64,000 bases of DNA from Streptomyces sp. SAI-135. Lineage in GTDB: Bacteria; Actinomycetota; Actinomycetes; Streptomycetales; Streptomycetaceae. Numbering within the stretch: position 1 is the first letter of the stretch; every line of letters starts with the position of its first letter. Below the pieces are notes generated by a model. It was not told the DNA's origin. It saw nothing but the letters and a program-made list of their open reading frames with translations, and searched no databases. Where the stretch lies: NCBI RefSeq assembly GCF_029893805.1, contig NZ_JARXYP010000002.1:1612001-1676000 (forward strand). The letters run 5' to 3'. Positions 22,775-30,637 of the stretch are shown in pieces. The position numbers and the translations under genes were made by a program.

Positions 22775-23515
22775 GACGTGCCTCCCGAGGGCTACGGAAC
22801 CGCTACGGCCAGCGTGGACCCGCGGCAGTCACCGACCCATGGGCCACCCGGTCCCTCCCCGGGCCCACTCGGCTCCCGCACGGCGACGGGGTTCCGGTCC
22901 CGTCCGCGCCGGCCGCACCCCGAACTCCCCCTTGCCGACCGCGCCCTCCGCCGGTGTCCCGGACCCGCAACCGCACCGAGTGCGCTGTTCACGGGCTCCG
23001 CCCCGGTCTCACCGCCGGCAGACTGCGGCCCCGCCCACCCCGAGCGCCGGCACACATCAGCTCCGCCCTGGCCCCACACCTGCCGGCCCCGGCCCAGTCC
23101 CGGCCGAGCGCGCTCAACACCGGCGACCCCGCACTCGCACCCGACGCCCCAGTCCCGGCCGTCCGAATGCCGGCCACACCAGCTGCACCCAGCCCCCCAC
23201 CCGGACCAACTCCGCCCCGAACCCGACGCCCCAGTCCCGGCCGAGCGCGCTCAACACCGGCGACCCCGCACTCGCACCCGACGCCCCAGTCCCCGCCAAG
23301 TGCGCGCACCCGACGGGCCCCAGCCCCACCCGCCCGAGTGCCGGTCCACACCGGCTCCGCCCCGGATCCGCGCCCGACGACCCCGCCCCCGCCCCCCGCC
23401 GAGTGGCCCGTCCGCGGCGGGTTCGGGGGCAGTCGGCCTGGGGCGTACGGTCCCGCACGTCCCGAGTCCGCTGCACACCGGCTGCATTGCGGGGCCCGCG
23501 CCCGGCGGGTCCGCT
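22775..23515. repeat. 741-bp gene-free interval with a tandem-duplicated GC-rich tract
   Basis: No convincing gene is present; open frames here are proline-rich composition artefacts. A 64-bp block at 23093-23156 recurs identically at 23230-23293 (137-bp step), and a motif close to CTCCGCCCCG recurs near 22989, 23061, 23211, 23351 and 23521, the last inside the 3' end of the SulP gene. GGGCC-N5-GTCCC at 22841-22855 resembles a relaxed DosR half-site pair upstream of the cNMP gene. The tract looks like a minisatellite expanded from the SulP gene tail. Confidence 0.75.
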
Positions 23516-25237
23516 CTACGACGGCTCCGCCCCGAACTCCCGGCGGTACGCGGCCACCGCTGTCGGTAGCGTGGGGAAGATCCGTTCCGGGCCCACCGCG
23601 TCCGCGAGGCCGTACGCCTTGAGGTCGGTGAGGAGGTCCTGCTTCACGCGGGCGAGTGCGAACACCACTCCGCGGCGGCCGAGTTCGCGGCGGAGTTCGT
23701 CGACCGCGTCGAGCGCGGTGATGTCGACCTCGACATTGGCCTCGGTGTTGAGGACGAACCACCGTACGGGCTGGGTCTGTTGGTCCACGGCGGCAAGGGC
23801 ACGGCGGTGGAAGTCCTCGGCGTTGGCGAAGAACAGCGGGGAGTCGTAGCGGTAGACGAGCAGGCCGGGAATCGTGCGGGCCGTCGGGTAGTCGTCCACG
23901 TCGTGCATGCCGGCCACCCCGGGCACCACGCCCTCGATCGCGTCGTGCGGCCTGGCCACCCGGCTCAGCAGCTCGGCGACCGACATACCGACGGCGACGA
24001 GGACGCCGTACAGGATGTCGAGGGCGAGAACCCCGGTCAGGCAGCCGAGCGCGAGGAACAACTCGCGGCGACGGAAGGAGGCGAGGCGGGAGAACCCCGC
24101 GAGGTCGATCATGCGGACGGCCGCGTAGACGACGAGGGCGCCGAGCACCGCCGAGGGCGTACGGGCGAGCAGCGGACTGAGAAGGAGCAGCACGGCGAGC
24201 ACCACGGCACCGGCGACCAGGGAGTACGCCTGGCTGCGGGCGCCCGCCGAGGAGGCGAGGGCGGTACGGCTGGCGCTGCTGCTGACGGGGAAGCCGTGCA
24301 GGACGCCCGCGCCGAGGTTGGCCGCGCCCAGCGCCAGGAACTCCTGGTCGGCGTCGAGTGCGGGTCCCTCGCCATGGAAGGCCCGGGCGGTGAGGATGAA
24401 GTCGGTGTACGCGACGATGAGCACGCCCAGGGCGGGCAGGACCAGCCCCGGCAGCTCGGTCAGGTCCGGCCGTGCGAGCCCGGGCAGGCCGGAGGGGATG
24501 TCGCCGATCACCTTGAGGCCGTACCGGTCGTCGAGGTCGAGGACGACCACGGCGGCGGTGGCGAGGACGAGGGCCGCGAGCGGGCCCGGCACCTTCTTCG
24601 GCACCGTGAAGAGGAACACGAGCACGGCGCCGGAGAGGATCACGGTCGCCGGGTGGGCCTCGGGCACGTTCCTCGTGAAGGACCACAGCTGGGGGAAGAA
24701 CGTTGAGCCCGTCGTCGGCACCCCGGTGAGCTTGGGCAGCTGGTCCACGATCATGATCAGTGCCACTCCGGCGAGGTAGCCGATCAGGACGGGCCGGGAG
24801 AGCAGGTCCGCGAGGAAGCCGAGCCGCACCACCCGCGCCACCAGGCACAGGAGTCCGACCGTGACGGCGAGGGCGGCCGCCAGGCCGGCGTGGCGGGCGG
24901 GGTCGCCGCCGGCGAGCGGAGCGACGACGGTGGCCGTCATCAGCGCGGTCGTGGACTCGGGGCCGACCGAGAGCAGGCGTGAGGAGCCCAGGAGCGCGTA
25001 CAGGCCGAGGGCGGGCAGGATCGCCCACAGTCCGGCGACCGGCGGCAGTCCGGCCACGCCCGCGTAGGCCATGACCTGCGGCACCAGGTAGGCGGCCACG
25101 GTGACCCCGGCCAGCACGTCGCCTCTCAGCCAGGCGCGCCGGTAGCCGAGGAGGTCGACCGCCCCCGGCATCAGACGCCCCGCGAGGCCGCCGAGCACCG
25201 GACGGCGCCGCCCGGCCACGTCCTTGTCCCGTCCCAT
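23516..25237 (-). CDS. SulP-family anion transporter with STAS domain
   Basis: A 573-residue membrane protein from ATG 25237. About ten to twelve hydrophobic helices (roughly 30-430) include the SulP signature region YLVPQVMAYAGVAGLPPVAG and the SVGPESTTALMTA segment; a cytoplasmic STAS domain follows (about 440-560, LVYRYDSPLFFANAEDF). Members carry sulfate, bicarbonate or other anions. Three in-frame ATGs at 25291, 25264 and 25237 lie in a triplicated 27-bp unit; the last two have GGGAGG boxes, so translation could begin at either. It is divergent from the DoxX gene, sharing a DosR-box-like site. Confidence 0.92.
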   Translation of the reverse strand: MGRDKDVAGRRRPVLGGLAGRLMPGAVDLLGYRRAWLRGDVLAGVTVAAYLVPQVMAYAGVAGLPPVAGLWAILPALGLYALLGSSRLLSVGPESTTALMTATVVAPLAGGDPARHAGLAAALAVTVGLLCLVARVVRLGFLADLLSRPVLIGYLAGVALIMIVDQLPKLTGVPTTGSTFFPQLWSFTRNVPEAHPATVILSGAVLVFLFTVPKKVPGPLAALVLATAAVVVLDLDDRYGLKVIGDIPSGLPGLARPDLTELPGLVLPALGVLIVAYTDFILTARAFHGEGPALDADQEFLALGAANLGAGVLHGFPVSSSASRTALASSAGARSQAYSLVAGAVVLAVLLLLSPLLARTPSAVLGALVVYAAVRMIDLAGFSRLASFRRRELFLALGCLTGVLALDILYGVLVAVGMSVAELLSRVARPHDAIEGVVPGVAGMHDVDDYPTARTIPGLLVYRYDSPLFFANAEDFHRRALAAVDQQTQPVRWFVLNTEANVEVDITALDAVDELRRELGRRGVVFALARVKQDLLTDLKAYGLADAVGPERIFPTLPTAVAAYRREFGAEPS

Positions 25238-25311
25238 GAACCAACCTCCCGCCGTCCGGCCCATGATCCACCTCCCGCCGTCCGGCCTCATGATCCACCG
25301 ACGGTGCCCCG
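25237..25311. repeat. Triplicated 27-bp ribosome-binding-site/start-codon unit before the SulP gene
   Basis: The unit catgaWccacctcccgccg (with a following tccggcc) occurs at 25235, 25262 and, truncated, at 25289. Read on the minus strand each full copy gives GGGAGG, a spacer and ATG, all three in the same frame, encoding nine-residue near-repeats (MRPDGGRWI, MGRTAGGWF, MGRDKD). The unit is an exact multiple of three, so the extra copies lengthen the N terminus without a frameshift. Confidence 0.8.
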
Positions 25312-25398
25312 GGCGCGAGGTGCGCGGGAGGTCGCCGCAGCGCGGGCCCCACCGCTGCGGCCGAAGGGAGCGTGCGCCCCCAACCGTCCCTGCGGCCG

Positions 25399-25412
25399 GG
25401 GCCGTTCAGCCC
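25399..25412. promoter_or_regulatory. DosR-box-like site between the SulP and DoxX genes
   Basis: GGGCC (25399-25403), four bases, then AGCCC (25408-25412) match GGGNC-N4-GNCCC at all but one base. It is about 100 bp before the DoxX start and in the shared divergent promoter, so OsdR-type control of either gene is plausible. Confidence 0.45.
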
Positions 25413-25511
25413 CGTGGTCACCGACCTTCGGCACCCGGCGGTGACGACCGCGCACGAGCAGGGTGAGGGGCGTCAAGGCACCGACCGGAGCTCCTCGAAG
25501 GGAACACCATC

Positions 25512-26132
25512 ATGGCCGTGCACGAGCACCCTCACCGGAGCCCGGGCTTCCATCTGCCGTCCGTCCGCAGGAACCGGGCCACCCCCGCAGCCGAGTCCGC
25601 AGTGTCGGCGCACAGCGACGCACGGGCCTACACCTTCGCCTCCCTGCGCCTGCTCACCGGGTTCGTCTTCCTGTGGGCCTTCCTCGACAAGACCTTCGGC
25701 CTCGGGTACGCCACCCCGTCCGGCAAGGGCTGGATCGACGGCGGCTCGCCCACCAGGGGCTTTCTCGGCTCAGTCGCCGCGGGACCGATGGAGTCGACCT
25801 TCCACGCGTGGGCCGGCGACACCTGGGCCGACTGGCTGTTCATGCTCGGTCTGCTCGGCATCGGCGTCGCCCTGATCGCCGGGGTGGCGCTGCGGCTCGC
25901 GGCCGTCGCGGGCACCGTGATGATGGCGCTGATGTGGATCGCCGAGTGGCCGCCCGCCCGGCACCTCTCCGACGGTTCGCCGAGCATGTCGACGAACCCC
26001 TTCGCCGACTACCACCTCGTCTACGCCCTCGTCCTGATCGCCCTGGCCGTCGCCTCCGCGGGCGACACCCTCGGCCTCGGCAGGCTCTGGGCCAGGCTCC
26101 CGTTCGTCGGCCGCAGCCGCTGGCTGCGCTGA
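25512..26132 (+). CDS. DoxX-family membrane protein
   Basis: A 206-residue protein with a hydrophilic N terminus of about 40 residues and four hydrophobic helices (about 44-64, 105-130, 132-150, 170-190). LRLLTGFVFLWAFLDKTFG and the following GYATPSGKGWIDGGSP are typical of the DoxX family near thiosulfate:quinone oxidoreductase DoxD. These proteins are linked to membrane redox and thiol stress. GAAGGGA precedes the ATG by 8 nt. It is the first gene of a plus-strand run with Usp, AdhP and Usp, and sits in a dormancy-type neighbourhood. Confidence 0.85.
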   Translation: MAVHEHPHRSPGFHLPSVRRNRATPAAESAVSAHSDARAYTFASLRLLTGFVFLWAFLDKTFGLGYATPSGKGWIDGGSPTRGFLGSVAAGPMESTFHAWAGDTWADWLFMLGLLGIGVALIAGVALRLAAVAGTVMMALMWIAEWPPARHLSDGSPSMSTNPFADYHLVYALVLIALAVASAGDTLGLGRLWARLPFVGRSRWLR

Positions 26133-26193
26133 CCGCGGGAGGCGTGGCGGGCCCCGCAGGGGAAGCGGGTCCGCCGCGCCGAACGACCGGCCT

Positions 26194-26239
26194 GGGCCGG
26201 TCGGCCCACGGCAGGGACGTACGACCCCTGCCGTGGGCC
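26194..26239. promoter_or_regulatory. Two DosR-box-like sites 20 bp apart, overlapping a 14-bp-stem hairpin, upstream of usp
   Basis: GGGCC-N4-GGCCC (26194-26207) and GGGAC-N4-GACCC (26214-26227) have centres exactly 20 bp apart, the helical phasing expected of paired response-regulator sites. Separately, 26203-26216 and 26226-26239 are perfect reverse complements with a 9-nt loop, which could form a terminator for the DoxX gene or an attenuator. Both structures lie 40-85 bp before the Usp start. Confidence 0.65.
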
Positions 26240-26278
26240 CTGTTCCGAGGACGACGCTGGAATCAGGAGGTGGAGATC

Positions 26279-27184
26279 ATGGTCCGTACCGTCACTGCCG
26301 GTCTCGACGGGTCGCGCGAGAGCCGGGCGGCGGCCGAGTGGGCCGCTCGTGAGGCGGGACTGCTGGGCCTGCCGTTGCGGCTGGTACACGTCTGGGAGCC
26401 GGTACCCGAACCCATCGCGCAGGCGCCTCTCCTCGGCGTGGAGACCCAGCAGCACTGGACCGAGCGGATACCCCGGGAGGCGGCGGAGGGCATCCGGCTG
26501 CGCCATCCCGGCGTGGACGTGAGCATCGGGCAGCTCTCCGGCCGGCCCGCCGACGAACTGCTGCGCGCGGCGAAGGACGCCGAGTTGCTGGTGCTCGGCT
26601 CGCGCGGGCTGAGCGGGATCGGCGGCTTCATGGTCGGCTCGGTAGGGCTGTCCGTCGTGGCGCACGCCGACCGGCCGGTCGTACTGGTCCGCGCCGACCA
26701 GCAGGCCGCCGACGAGCACGAGACGGATCCGGCCGGCATCCCGTCCGCCGCGACCCCGTTCCGGCCCGTCGTCCTCGGCCTGGACACCGACAGTCCCGAC
26801 GAGGAGCTGATCTCCTTCGCGTTCGCCGCCGCCGTCCGCCGCGGCACGTCCCTGCGGGTCGTGCACGGCTGGAACCCTCCCCCGTACTACGCCTACGGCC
26901 TCGCCGTGGACCTCGAACGCCACGGTGCGCTGGCCCGGCGTGAGACCGGCGCCCTGGCCGAGGTCCTGGTCCCGTGGCGCAAGGAGTTCCCGGACACCGA
27001 GGTCGTCGAGGAGTCGTTCTACGGCACCCCCGCGAACCACCTCGTCGACGCCTCCCGCGAGGCCTCCCTGGTCGTGGTGGGGCGCCGGGTCCGTCGCCGC
27101 GCGCTCGGCACTCACATCGGGCCCGTCACGCACGCGGTCCTGCACCACTCCATCGCCCCCGTCGCCGTCGTCCCGCACAACTGA
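26279..27184 (+). CDS. Universal stress protein, tandem UspA domains
   Basis: A 301-residue protein with two UspA domains (about 1-142 and 160-300). The first has the ATP-binding motif G-2x-G-9x-G-S in the stretch that begins GSRGLSGIGG; the second is degenerate (GRRVRRRALGTHIGPV) and may not bind nucleotide. Tandem Usp proteins such as Rv2623 are DosR-regulated in mycobacteria and restrain growth. AGGAGG is 8 nt upstream of the ATG. It is 25 bp upstream of the AdhP gene in what looks like one operon. Confidence 0.93.
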   Translation: MVRTVTAGLDGSRESRAAAEWAAREAGLLGLPLRLVHVWEPVPEPIAQAPLLGVETQQHWTERIPREAAEGIRLRHPGVDVSIGQLSGRPADELLRAAKDAELLVLGSRGLSGIGGFMVGSVGLSVVAHADRPVVLVRADQQAADEHETDPAGIPSAATPFRPVVLGLDTDSPDEELISFAFAAAVRRGTSLRVVHGWNPPPYYAYGLAVDLERHGALARRETGALAEVLVPWRKEFPDTEVVEESFYGTPANHLVDASREASLVVVGRRVRRRALGTHIGPVTHAVLHHSIAPVAVVPHN

Positions 27185-27209
27185 CGTATCAACAATGAGG
27201 AGTTGCACC

Positions 27210-28232
27210 ATGAAGGCAGCGGTCGTACGAGCCTTCGGCGAGCCCCTGGTCATCGAGGACCGGCCCGACCCCGAACCCGGCCCGGGCCAGGTCCGCGTCC
27301 GTGTCGAGGCGTCCGGGCTCTGCCACACCGACATCCACGCCGCCCGCGGCGACTGGCCCGTCAAGCCGAACCCGCCCTTCGTGCCCGGCCACGAGGGCGT
27401 CGGCATCGTCGAGAAGCTCGGCGAGCAGGTCACCCACCTGTCCGTGGGGCAGCGGGTCGCCGTGCCCTGGCTGGGCAAGGCGTGCGGGCGCTGCGAGCAC
27501 TGCCTGTCCGGCTGGGAGACGCTGTGCGAGCGGCAGATCAACACCGGCTACGGCTGCGACGGCGGTTACGCGGAGAAGATGCTGGCCTGGGCCGACTTCG
27601 CCCAGCCGGTGCCGCACGGCGTCACCGCCGTCGACGCCGCCCCGCTGACCTGCGCCGGCGTGACCACGTACAAGGCGCTCAAGGTCGCCGACGTGCGGCC
27701 CACTCAGCTCGTCGCGATCTCCGGGATCGGCGGACTCGGGCACCTGGCCGTGCAGTACGCGAAGATCGCCGGTGCTCGGGTGGCCGCGATCGACGTCACC
27801 GACGAGAAGCTCGAACTCGCCGCCGAACTGGGCGCGGACTTCGTCATCGACGCCCGCAAGCACGACGTGGCCGAGGTGCTCAAGGGGTACGGAGGGGCGC
27901 ACGCGGCGATCGCCCTTGCGGTGAACGAGGACGCCTTCGCCGCCGTCAACGCGGGGCTCAGGCGCGGCGGGAAGCTCGTCATGGTGGCCCTGCCCGCGCA
28001 CGGCACCGTGCAGGTCCCGATCTTCGACACCGTCCTGAACGGGACGAGTGTGATCGGCTCGATCGTCGGCACCCGGCAGGACCTCACCGAGGTCTTCCAG
28101 CTGCACGCGGCCGGCCGGACCAGGGTCATCTCGGAGACCCGCCCGCTCTCCTCGGTCAACGAGTCCGTCGAGGACGTGCTGCGCGGTCAGGTCAGGGCCC
28201 GGATCGTCTTCGACCTGGGTGCGGGGCGGTGA
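27210..28232 (+). CDS. adhP: Zinc-dependent alcohol dehydrogenase (AdhP type)
   Basis: A 340-residue medium-chain dehydrogenase. Catalytic zinc ligands are in GLCHTDIHAARGDWP (Cys38) and PGHEGVGIVE (His), the structural-zinc cluster is GKACGRCEHCLSGWETLC, and the NAD-binding glycine motif is SGIGGLGHLAVQYA. It interconverts alcohols and aldehydes, probably disposing of NADH under low oxygen. GAGGAG lies 8 nt before the ATG at 27210. It sits between two Usp genes, an arrangement also known in the S. coelicolor OsdR region. Confidence 0.94.
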   Translation: MKAAVVRAFGEPLVIEDRPDPEPGPGQVRVRVEASGLCHTDIHAARGDWPVKPNPPFVPGHEGVGIVEKLGEQVTHLSVGQRVAVPWLGKACGRCEHCLSGWETLCERQINTGYGCDGGYAEKMLAWADFAQPVPHGVTAVDAAPLTCAGVTTYKALKVADVRPTQLVAISGIGGLGHLAVQYAKIAGARVAAIDVTDEKLELAAELGADFVIDARKHDVAEVLKGYGGAHAAIALAVNEDAFAAVNAGLRRGGKLVMVALPAHGTVQVPIFDTVLNGTSVIGSIVGTRQDLTEVFQLHAAGRTRVISETRPLSSVNESVEDVLRGQVRARIVFDLGAGR

Positions 28233-28237
28233 GCTCG

Positions 28238-29122
28238 ATGTCGATGGACCTTCCGGTCGTCGTCGGTGTGGACGGCTCCGAGCCCGCTCTGCGCGCCCTC
28301 GACTGGGCCTGCGACGAGGCCGCCCTGCGGGGAGCGCCGCTGCGGATCGTCAACGCCTGCCTGTGGGAACGCTACGAGGGTGCCGCCCTCGCCCACGACC
28401 TCGGTGAGCCCTCGTCGCGGGTGCTGCCGCAGGACGTCGTCCAGAGTGCCGTGCGGCGGGCCGGCGCCCGTCACCCCGATCTGAAGGTGACCTCCGAGGT
28501 GGTCTTCGAGGAGCCCGAGTACGCGCTGGTACGGGAGAGCCGCGAGGCGTCCCTGCTGGTGACGGGCACCCGTGGCCGGGGCGGCGTGTCCGAGGCGCTG
28601 CTGGGTTCGGTGAGCCTGGCGGTGGCCGGGCACGCGCACTGCCCGGTGGTCGTCGTCCGGGGCAGCCATGACAACCAGGCCCGCTCCGGGCGGCACGGCC
28701 GCGTCGTGGTCGGGGTCGGAGGCGGGAGCGAGGGCCACGGGAGGTCGGCCCTGGACTTCGCCCTCGCGGAGGCCGCGCGGCGCGGGGTGCAGCTGGAGGC
28801 GATACGGGCCTGGCGGTGCCCGGCGCACGAAAGCACCGACCATCCGCTGCTGGCCGGGGAGCCCGCCCGGCTGCACGAGCAGCAGGCGGTGGACGTCCTG
28901 GAGGCCGCGCTCCGGGACGCGCCGGCCGATGCGGATCTGCGCCGCCGTACCGTCGAGGGGCCGGCCGGAACGGTGCTGGCCGGGGCCTCGCACCACGCCG
29001 ACCTTCTGGTCATCGGTGCGAGGCGGCACGCGCGGCACTTCGGGCTCCAGCTCGGCCGGGTGGCCCATCGGGTGCTGCACCACTCCGACTGCCCGGTCGC
29101 GATCGTGCCCGAGCAGGAGTGA
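28238..29122 (+). CDS. Universal stress protein, tandem UspA domains
   Basis: A 294-residue protein (ATG 28238; ATG 28244 is an alternative) that begins 5 bp after the AdhP stop, so the two are co-translated. Both Usp domains (about 3-142 and 155-292) look able to bind ATP: the first has GTRGRGGVSEALLGSVSLAV, matching G-2x-G-9x-G-S; the second has GARRHARHFGLQLGRVAHRV, a variant. Like its paralogue at 26279 it probably belongs to the dormancy regulon. Confidence 0.92.
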   Translation: MSMDLPVVVGVDGSEPALRALDWACDEAALRGAPLRIVNACLWERYEGAALAHDLGEPSSRVLPQDVVQSAVRRAGARHPDLKVTSEVVFEEPEYALVRESREASLLVTGTRGRGGVSEALLGSVSLAVAGHAHCPVVVVRGSHDNQARSGRHGRVVVGVGGGSEGHGRSALDFALAEAARRGVQLEAIRAWRCPAHESTDHPLLAGEPARLHEQQAVDVLEAALRDAPADADLRRRTVEGPAGTVLAGASHHADLLVIGARRHARHFGLQLGRVAHRVLHHSDCPVAIVPEQE

Positions 29123-29132
29123 GCGGCTCGGG

Positions 29133-29936
29133 TCACAGACTCGCCGCGTGGTCGGGGACGTAGGTCTGCAGATCACGCGGCGGGCGCTCGTACCCGGTCG
29201 ATCTCGGCCGCTCCGGCAGCTCCAGGACCGGCGGCGGGACCTCGTGGTACGGCACCGAGGACAACAGGTGGGCGATCATGTTCAGCCGGGCCCGGCGCTT
29301 GTCGTCGCTCTCCACGACGAACCAGGGCGCCTCCGGGATGTCGGTGTGCACCATCATGTCGTCCTTGGCCCGGGAGTACGCCTCCCAGTGGGTGATGGAC
29401 TCCAGGTCCATCGGCGACAGTTTCCAGCGCCTGAGCGGATCCTCCAGGCGCTTGCGGAACCGCTCCTGCTGCTCGGTGTCGCTCACCGAGAACCAGTACT
29501 TGCGCAGCACGATCCCGGCCTCCACGAGCATCCGCTCGAACAGGGGGCACTGGCGCAGGAACAGCTGGTACTCCTCCTTGGTGCAGAAGCCCATCACGTG
29601 CTCGACGCCGGCCCGGTTGTACCAGGACCGGTCGAACAGCACGATCTCGCCGGCCGCCGGCAACTGCTCGACGTACCGCTGGAAGTACCACTGGCTCCGC
29701 TCGCGCTCGGTCGGCTTCGGCAGCGCCGCGATCCGGGCGACACGGGGGTTGAGGTGCTCGGCGACCCGCTTGATGGTGCCGCCCTTGCCCGCCGCGTCCC
29801 GGCCCTCGAAGACCACGACCAGCCGGGCGCCCTCCGCACGCACCCACTCCTGGAGCCTCACCAACTCCGTCTGCAGACGCAGCAGTTCCTTCTCATAGGT
29901 CTTGCGCGTCAGCCTCTCCGCGCCCTTCTCACCCAT
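29133..29936 (-). CDS. ppk2: Polyphosphate kinase 2
   Basis: A 267-residue PPK2-family enzyme. Walker A is VVFEGRDAAGKGGTIKR (about residues 40-56) and the lid/Walker B region is GEIVLFDRSWYNRAGVEHVMGF (about 110-131). PPK2 enzymes use polyphosphate to make GTP or ATP from the diphosphates, supplying nucleotides when respiration fails. The ATG at 29936 follows no strong ribosome-binding site. It converges on the second Usp gene with a 10-bp gap and extends the dormancy-like block. Confidence 0.93.
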   Translation of the reverse strand: MGEKGAERLTRKTYEKELLRLQTELVRLQEWVRAEGARLVVVFEGRDAAGKGGTIKRVAEHLNPRVARIAALPKPTERERSQWYFQRYVEQLPAAGEIVLFDRSWYNRAGVEHVMGFCTKEEYQLFLRQCPLFERMLVEAGIVLRKYWFSVSDTEQQERFRKRLEDPLRRWKLSPMDLESITHWEAYSRAKDDMMVHTDIPEAPWFVVESDDKRRARLNMIAHLLSSVPYHEVPPPVLELPERPRSTGYERPPRDLQTYVPDHAASL

Positions 29937-30183
29937 GCCGCTCCACCCTCCGCCCCACACCGACTCCACACCTGGCCGCCACCGTACTTTCCCGCCCACC
30001 CCCACGCACCCCGAGCCCCCGGCACAGGCCCGCCGACACAGGTCGGCGTCGGGGGTCTCAGGTGCCGGGCTCACCCGGCCGACCCCGAGCCCGCAGGGTC
30101 CCGCCCCCTCCCGCCGGGAAGACCCAGGCCATCGCCGGTGTTCTCTCCCATGCCGCAGTTCCCCCTGCCCTAGGAGATCCGAC

Positions 30184-30591
30184 GTGTACGGCGACCCAGC
30201 GACGATCCGCAAGATCCTCACCGAACTCGGCGACACCTGGGCCGTGGTGGGCCTGTCGTCGAACCAGCGGCGCGCGGCCTACGGGGTCGCCGGGGTGCTC
30301 CAGCGCTACGGCAAGCGGATCGTGCCGGTGCACCCCAAGGCGGAGACCGTGCACGGCGAGCAGGGATACGCCTCGCTCGCGGACATCCCCTTCGACGTGG
30401 ACGTCGTCGACGTGTTCGTGAACAGCGACCTGGCGGGAGCCGTCGCCGACGAGGCCGTGGCCAAGGGCGCTAAGGCGGTGTGGTTCCAGCTGGACGTGAT
30501 CGACGAGCCCGCGTACGACCGCACCCGAGCCGCCGGCCTCGACATGGTGATGGACAGGTGCCCGGCGATCGAGATCCCGCGCCTGGCCTGA
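30184..30591 (+). CDS. CoA-binding domain protein (YccU type)
   Basis: A 135-residue single Rossmann domain of the CoA_binding_2 family: TWAVVGLSSNQRRAAYGVAG is the nucleotide-binding loop, and VDVVDVFVNSDLAGAVADEA and AVWFQLDVIDEPAYDRTRAAG follow in the usual order. The GTG at 30184 has AGGAG 6 nt upstream. Function in the cell is unknown. The upstream 247 bp holds no other gene. Confidence 0.92.
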   Translation: MYGDPATIRKILTELGDTWAVVGLSSNQRRAAYGVAGVLQRYGKRIVPVHPKAETVHGEQGYASLADIPFDVDVVDVFVNSDLAGAVADEAVAKGAKAVWFQLDVIDEPAYDRTRAAGLDMVMDRCPAIEIPRLA

Positions 30592-30637
30592 GTTCCCGAC
30601 CCTCCCCGCCCTCACCGGGGGCCGACATAATGACCGG

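Noticed and set aside
22954..23622. Proline/arginine-rich plus-strand frame of about 220 codons in the repeat tract
   Set aside because: Composition follows the GC-rich tandem repeat, there is no good ribosome-binding site, and it runs into the antisense of the SulP gene.
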